Shown in pieces: positions 59,451 through 64,000 of a stretch of 64,000 bases of DNA; position 1 is the stretch's first letter, and the number at the start of each line of letters is the position of its first letter. The translations under genes and the position numbers were made by a program. Source of the DNA: Streptomyces narbonensis (lineage in GTDB: Bacteria; Actinomycetota; Actinomycetes; Streptomycetales; Streptomycetaceae). Location: contig NZ_BMSF01000003.1 in NCBI RefSeq assembly GCF_014649015.1, forward strand, positions 248,001 through 312,000, written 5' to 3'. The notes beneath the pieces were generated by a model. The model was given only the letters and a program-made list of their open reading frames with translations, ran no database searches and was not told the DNA's origin.

Positions 59451-62400
59451 ATGACACCGCCGCAGTACCGCCAGGTGCCCGCCCAGGTCGACCTGCCCGC
59501 GCTGGAGCACGACGTGCTCGACTTCTGGCGCGACAGCAAGGTCTTCGCGAAGACCCTCGAGCAGTCCGAGGGACGCCCCGAGTGGGTGTTCTACGAGGGC
59601 CCGCCCACCGCGAACGGCATGCCCGGCGCGCACCACATCGAGGCCCGCGTCTTCAAGGACGTCTTCCCCCGCTTCCGGACCATGCGCGGCTACCACGTGG
59701 CCCGCAAGGCCGGCTGGGACTGCCACGGCCTGCCGGTCGAGCTCGCCGTCGAGAAGGAGCTGGGCTTCTCCGGCAAGAAGGACATCGAGGCGTACGGCAT
59801 CGCCGAGTTCAACGACAAGTGCCGCGAGTCGGTGACCCGCCACACCGACGCCTTCGCCGAGCTGACGACCCGCATGGGCTACTGGGTCGACCTCGACGAC
59901 GCCTACCGGACCATGGACCCCTCGTACATCGAGTCGGTCTGGTGGTCGCTGAAGCAGATCTTCGACAAGGACCTGCTGGTCCAGGACCACCGGGTCGCCC
60001 CCTGGTGCCCGCGCTGCGGCACGGGTCTCTCCGACCACGAGCTGGCGCAGGGCTACGAGACGGTCGTCGACCCGTCGGTCTACGTCCGCTTCCCGCTGAC
60101 CTCCGGCCCGCTGGCCGGCAAGGCGGCGCTCCTCGTCTGGACGACGACCCCCTGGACCCTGGTGTCCAACACGGCGGTCGCCGCCCACCCCGAGGTCACC
60201 TACGTGGTCGCGACCGACGGCGACGAGCGGGTCGTCGTCGCGCAGCCTCTCCTCGAGAAGGCGCTCGGCGAGGGCTGGGTGACCACCGGCGAGTCCTTCA
60301 CGGGCGCCGAGATGGAGCGCTGGACCTACCAGCGCCCGTTCGAGCTGGTCCCCTTCGACGCCCCGGCGCACTACGTCGTGAACGCCGAGTACGTCACGAC
60401 CGAGGACGGTACGGGTCTGGTCCACCAGTCCCCCGCCTTCGGTGAGGACGACCTCAAGGTCTGCAAGGCGTACGGCCTGCCGGTCGTGAACCCGGTCCGC
60501 CCCGACGGCACCTTCGAGGAGGACGTGCCGCTGGTCGGCGGCGTCTTCTTCAAGAAGGCCGACGAGGCCCTCACCGCCGACCTGGGCGCGCGCGGCCTGC
60601 TCTTCCGCCACATCCCGTACGAGCACAGCTACCCGCACTGCTGGCGCTGCCACACGGCCCTGCTGTACTACGCGCAGCCGTCCTGGTACATCCGCACGAC
60701 GGCGGTCAAGGACCGCATGCTGGCGGAGAACGAGCGGACGAACTGGTTCCCGGACTCGGTGAAGCACGGCCGCTTCGGCGACTGGCTCACCAACAACGTC
60801 GACTGGGCGCTCTCCCGGAACCGCTACTGGGGCACCCCGCTGCCGATCTGGCGCTGCGAGGACGACCACCTCACCTGCGTCGGCTCCCGCGCCGAGCTCA
60901 CCGAGCTGACGGGCACCGACCAGTCGGAGCTCGACCCGCACCGCCCGTACATCGACGCGGTCACCTTCCCGTGCCGGTCCGAGGGCTGCGGGAAGACCGC
61001 GACGCGCGTGCCGGAGGTCATCGACGCCTGGTACGACTCGGGCTCGATGCCGTTCGCGCAGTACGGCTACCCGTACCAGAACAAGGAACTCTTCGAGTCC
61101 CGCTACCCGGCGCAGTTCATCTCCGAGGCCATCGACCAGACCCGTGGCTGGTTCTACACGCTGATGGCGGTGGGCACCCTCGTCTTCGACAAGTCCTCGT
61201 ACGAGAACGTGGTCTGCCTGGGCCACATCCTCGCCGAGGACGGCCGGAAGATGTCCAAGCACCTGGGCAACATCCTCCAGCCGATCCCGCTGATGGACCA
61301 GCACGGCGCCGACGCGGTCCGCTGGTTCATGGCGGCCGGCGGCTCGCCGTGGGCGGCGCGCCGGGTGGGCCACGGCACGATCCAGGAGGTCGTCCGCAAG
61401 ACCCTCCTGACGTACTGGAACACGGTGGCCTTCCAGGCGCTGTACGCCCGTACGTCCGGCTGGGCGCCGAGCGCCGCGGACCCGGCCCCGGCCGACCGCT
61501 CGGTCCTCGACCGCTGGCTGCTCTCCGAGCTGAACACGCTGGTGGCCGAGACCACCGAGGCGATGGAGACGTACGACACCCAGCGCACCGGCAAGCTGAT
61601 CTCGGCCTTCGTCGACGACCTCTCCAACTGGTACGTCCGCCGCTCGCGCCGCCGCTTCTGGCAGGGCGACAAGGCGGCCCTGCGGACCCTCCACGACGTG
61701 ATCGAGACGGTCACGCGCCTGATGGCCCCGCTGACCCCGTTCATCACGGAGCGGGTCTGGCAGGACCTGGTCGTGCCGGTGAGCCCGGAGGCCCCGGAGT
61801 CGGTCCACCTCGCCACCTGGCCGGAGGCGGACGCCGACCTGATCGACAAGACCCTCTCCGAGCAGATGCTCCTGGTCCGCCGCCTGGTGGAGCTGGGCCG
61901 GGCGACGCGCGCGGAGTCGGGCGTCAAGACCCGCCAGCCGCTCTCGCGCGCGCTGGTGGCGGCGACGGGCTTCGCGAACCTCTCCGCGGACCTCCAGGCC
62001 CAGATCACGGAGGAGCTGAACGTCTCCTCCCTGGCCTCCCTCTCCGAGGTCGGCGGCTCGCTCGTCGACACGACGGCGAAGGCCAACTTCCGGGCCCTGG
62101 GCAAGCGCTTCGGCAAGGGCGTCCAGGACGTCGCCAAGGCGGTCGCGGCGGCGGACGCGGCGGCACTGTCGCTGGCGCTCCGCTCGGGCGAGGCGACGCT
62201 CTCGGTGAACGGTGAGGAGATCACCGTCACCCCCGAGGAGGTCATCATCACGGAGACCCCGCGTGAGGGCTGGTCGGTGGCCTCGGACGCGGGTGCGACG
62301 GTCGCCCTGGACCTGGAGATCACCCCGGAACTGCGCCGCGCCGGCCTCGCCCGCGACGCGATCCGCCTGATCCAGGAGGCCCGCAAGAACAGCGGCCTGG

Positions 62401-62594
62401 ACGTGGCGGACCGGATCGCCCTGCGCTGGACGTCCACCTCCCCGGAGACGACGGAGGCGCTGGCGGCCCACGCCGGGCTCATCGCGGACGAGGTCCTCGC
62501 GACGGACCACGCGGAGGGCGAAGCCGACGACACGTACGGCCTCCCCTTCGAGGACGAGGGCCTGGCCCTCACGTTCCGCCTCCGCAAGGCGTAA
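59451..62594 (+). CDS. ileS: Isoleucyl-tRNA synthetase (IleRS2 type)
   Basis: A 1047-residue class I synthetase of the longer, eukaryote-like type 2 with a C-terminal extension. The HIGH-region motif is Gly59-Ala60-His61-His62 (context NGMPGAHHIEAR), i.e. GXHH rather than HXGH. KMSKS appears as KMSKHLGN (600-607). The CP1 editing domain lies in about residues 200-400. I chose the ATG at 59451 for its GGAGGAA site and the T-box leader ending there. Natural GXHH IleRS enzymes have been reported to be hyper-resistant to mupirocin. Confidence 0.96.
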   Translation: MTPPQYRQVPAQVDLPALEHDVLDFWRDSKVFAKTLEQSEGRPEWVFYEGPPTANGMPGAHHIEARVFKDVFPRFRTMRGYHVARKAGWDCHGLPVELAVEKELGFSGKKDIEAYGIAEFNDKCRESVTRHTDAFAELTTRMGYWVDLDDAYRTMDPSYIESVWWSLKQIFDKDLLVQDHRVAPWCPRCGTGLSDHELAQGYETVVDPSVYVRFPLTSGPLAGKAALLVWTTTPWTLVSNTAVAAHPEVTYVVATDGDERVVVAQPLLEKALGEGWVTTGESFTGAEMERWTYQRPFELVPFDAPAHYVVNAEYVTTEDGTGLVHQSPAFGEDDLKVCKAYGLPVVNPVRPDGTFEEDVPLVGGVFFKKADEALTADLGARGLLFRHIPYEHSYPHCWRCHTALLYYAQPSWYIRTTAVKDRMLAENERTNWFPDSVKHGRFGDWLTNNVDWALSRNRYWGTPLPIWRCEDDHLTCVGSRAELTELTGTDQSELDPHRPYIDAVTFPCRSEGCGKTATRVPEVIDAWYDSGSMPFAQYGYPYQNKELFESRYPAQFISEAIDQTRGWFYTLMAVGTLVFDKSSYENVVCLGHILAEDGRKMSKHLGNILQPIPLMDQHGADAVRWFMAAGGSPWAARRVGHGTIQEVVRKTLLTYWNTVAFQALYARTSGWAPSAADPAPADRSVLDRWLLSELNTLVAETTEAMETYDTQRTGKLISAFVDDLSNWYVRRSRRRFWQGDKAALRTLHDVIETVTRLMAPLTPFITERVWQDLVVPVSPEAPESVHLATWPEADADLIDKTLSEQMLLVRRLVELGRATRAESGVKTRQPLSRALVAATGFANLSADLQAQITEELNVSSLASLSEVGGSLVDTTAKANFRALGKRFGKGVQDVAKAVAAADAAALSLALRSGEATLSVNGEEITVTPEEVIITETPREGWSVASDAGATVALDLEITPELRRAGLARDAIRLIQEARKNSGLDVADRIALRWTSTSPETTEALAAHAGLIADEVLATDHAEGEADDTYGLPFEDEGLALTFRLRKA

Positions 62595-62601
62595 CCCACA
62601 C

Positions 62602-62646
62602 GCCGAAGGCCCGGCCTCTCCCCTGAGGGGAGGCCGGGCCTTCGGC
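62602..62646. terminator. ileS terminator
   Basis: A long perfect stem (GCCGAAGGCCCGGCCTC with its complement), followed by TTTG, lies 8 bp beyond the ileS stop. Confidence 0.9.
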
Positions 62647-62650
62647 TTTG

Positions 62651-62797
62651 TCCCCCCACCCCGCCCCTTACCGAAACCGGGGCGCCGCCCCAGGCCCCAC
62701 GCCATTCAGCCCGCCCGGCGTTTGAGGGCACGGCTGCCAGGCCGTACGGGGTCCGGGGGCTTGCCCCCGGTTTCGGGAAGGGGCGGGGTGGGGTGAA
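62651..62797. repeat. Inverted-repeat intergenic element
   Basis: The left arm (CCCCACCCCGCCCCTTACCG) and right arm (near 62756-62795, GTTTCGGGAAGGGGCGGGGT) are complementary, with the central string CAGCCCGCCCGGCGTTTGAG. From memory this resembles a common Streptomyces intergenic repeat. Confidence 0.75.
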
Positions 62798-62853
62798 GGC
62801 CCGCCGCCGGGGCCCGCCGCAGGCGCCCCACCCCGCCCCCTCCCCGGGTACGC

Positions 62854-62896
62854 CGAAGGGCCGGGTCCTGGGGAGTACCCAGGGCCCGGCCCTTCG
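62854..62896. terminator. divIVA terminator
   Basis: A 19-bp stem with one G-U pair, CGAAGGGCCGGGTCCTGGG and its partner, has loop GAGTA and lies 44 bp beyond the divIVA stop on the minus strand. Confidence 0.85.
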
Positions 62897-62939
62897 TAGC
62901 CTGCCGACGGCTACGCGTTCAGCACGCGTGCCCGCCGCG

Positions 62940-64000
62940 TCAGTTGTCGTCCTCGTCGATCAGGAAGCCCCGCATCGGCGCCGGCGCCTGCTGCATCGGC
63001 TGGGGAGCCTGCGGCCGGACCGGAGCCATCGGCTGGGTCATGGCCGGGGACATCTGCTGCTGACCGCCGTAGGAGGGCGCGCCACCCATGGACGGCGCGC
63101 CGCCCATGCCGCCGTTGCCACCGTAGGACGGGGCGCTCGCGCCGGCCGAGGCCATCGAGGGCGCCGGCGGCAGGGAGGCCGTGGCCGGGGTCCGCGGCGG
63201 GGCCAGCGAGTCGTCCGCCTGGGTCTCCAGCTGACGCAGCTGCGACTCCAGGTACGACTTCAGGCGCGTACGGTACTCGCGCTCGAAGCCTCGCAGGTCC
63301 TCGACCTTGCGCTCCAGCGTGGCGCGGGCGGACTCCAGGGAGCCCATCGCGACGCGGTGCTTCTCCTGGGCGTCCCGCTCAAGAGCGTCCGCCTTGGCGC
63401 GGGCGTCCCGCTCCAGGCCCTCGGCGCGGGAGCGCGCCTCGCCGACGATCTTGTTGGCCTCGGAGCGGGCCTCGGCGATCGCCTGGTCGGCGGTCTGCTG
63501 GGCCAGCGAGAGGACACGCGCGGCGCTGTCGCCGCCCGGGGCCTGCGGAGGCTGCTGCTGCATCTGCTGCTGCTGCGGGTGACCCATGGGGCCGCCCTGC
63601 ATCGGGCCGGGACCCATCGGTCCGCCCTGCATGGGGCCACCCTGCATCGGGCCGGGGCCCATGGGCCCGCCCTGCATGGGGCCGCCCTGCATGGGGCCGG
63701 CGGGAAGCTGCGGGGCACCGGAAGGCAGCTGCGGCGGGCCCATCTGCGGCGGCTGCTGCTGGACCGGCGGTCCGGATATGGCCGCGGGCACCGGCGCGCC
63801 GGGACCGACGGGACGATCCTGCGGCTCCGGGGGCTTGCGCATGCCCTGCTGCTGCTGGTTCTGCGCGGCGGCACGCGTCGCGGCGGCCAGCTTGGCGCGC
63901 AGGTCCTCGTTCTCCCGGAGCAGGCGGGTCAGCTCGGCCTCGACCTCGTCGAGGAAGGCATCGACCTCGTCCTCGTCATAGCCTTCTCGAAGGCGGACGG
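62940..64000 (-). CDS. divIVA: Polar growth determinant DivIVA (start outside window)
   Basis: The gene runs past the window edge; 353 codons are visible. The N-terminal coiled-coil module reads REGYDEDEVDAFLDEVEAE and continues LTRLLRENEDLRAKL. Then come a Gln/Pro/Gly-rich region with MQGGPMQGGPMGPGP repeats (63590-63700), a long second coiled coil (LAQQTADQAIAEARSEANKI onward), and a Gly/Met-rich tail ending FLIDEDDN. In Streptomyces DivIVA marks hyphal tips and directs cell-wall growth. The ATG at 63842 is internal. Confidence 0.95.
   Translation of the reverse strand, partial: VRLREGYDEDEVDAFLDEVEAELTRLLRENEDLRAKLAAATRAAAQNQQQQGMRKPPEPQDRPVGPGAPVPAAISGPPVQQQPPQMGPPQLPSGAPQLPAGPMQGGPMQGGPMGPGPMQGGPMQGGPMGPGPMQGGPMGHPQQQQMQQQPPQAPGGDSAARVLSLAQQTADQAIAEARSEANKIVGEARSRAEGLERDARAKADALERDAQEKHRVAMGSLESARATLERKVEDLRGFEREYRTRLKSYLESQLRQLETQADDSLAPPRTPATASLPPAPSMASAGASAPSYGGNGGMGGAPSMGGAPSYGGQQQMSPAMTQPMAPVRPQAPQPMQQAPAPMRGFLIDEDDN
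63586..63705. repeat. Tandem repeat coding MQGGPMGPGP
   Basis: Units such as CATGGGGCCGCCCTGCATCG repeat about six times within divIVA and give the MQGGPM repeat in the linker between the coiled coils. Confidence 0.8.

Noticed and set aside
59352..62705. A 1117-codon minus-strand open frame opposite ileS
   Set aside because: Antisense shadow of ileS.

Overview
This is a 64 kb piece of a very GC-rich actinobacterial chromosome, almost certainly Streptomyces. The evidence is strong third-position G/C, frequent GTG starts, pervasive ATGA/GTGA start-stop overlaps, a trpM gene, an HGxxPAAW protein beside trpE, a PriA-type HisA, an actinobacterial ileS T-box and a polar-growth DivIVA. From memory the gene order matches the conserved core around gltB, trp, his, dnaE, ileS and divIVA in S. 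coelicolor; I could not run an alignment. I see no transposase, integrase, prophage, CRISPR array, tRNA or rRNA gene. The window is vertically inherited core genome with a few repeat insertions.

Layout. 1-0.76 kb: 3' part of a luciferase-like oxidoreductase. 1.05-7.06 kb: gltBD glutamate synthase, with a GlnR-like site upstream. 7.7-8.4 kb: a VIT-family metal transporter. 8.67-16.58 kb: seven overlapping plus-strand genes, namely four divergent ADP-ribosylglycohydrolase-family proteins, a ribokinase, a CaiB/BaiF CoA-transferase and a CitE-like lyase. This looks like an uncharacterised ribosyl-compound pathway and is the best candidate for new biology here. 16.7-26.4 kb: lgt, a DsbA-like protein, trpA-trpB-trpM-trpC, three small trp-associated proteins, trpE and hisI. 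26.4-29 kb: a TIGR03085-type protein and an ArsR regulator with its MFS exporter. 29.1-34.8 kb: hisDCB-orf-hisH-priA-ridA-hisF. 35-43.5 kb: poorly characterised membrane and cytosolic proteins, a Lon-substrate-domain protein, a YbaK deacylase, an ABC transporter, a NYN nuclease-like protein and a 57-residue basic protein. 43.6-47.2 kb: dnaE. 47.4-55.9 kb: a DUF2252 protein, a second DsbA-like protein, phoD, a secreted M43-type metalloprotease, a dienelactone hydrolase and a CPA1 antiporter. 56-64 kb: GNAT, rluD-like, lspA, a DksA/TraR-like protein, the T-box-controlled ileS, and the start-truncated divIVA.

How the genes work together. The trp and his genes form one nitrogen-rich amino-acid block. 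No trpF is present; PriA in the his operon is expected to do both isomerase steps, tying the pathways together. RidA inside the his operon would remove reactive enamine by-products. GltBD supplies glutamate for the amidotransferase and aminotransferase steps. Lgt and LspA are two steps of lipoprotein maturation. IleRS carries the rare GXHH form of the HIGH motif within a eukaryote-like enzyme.
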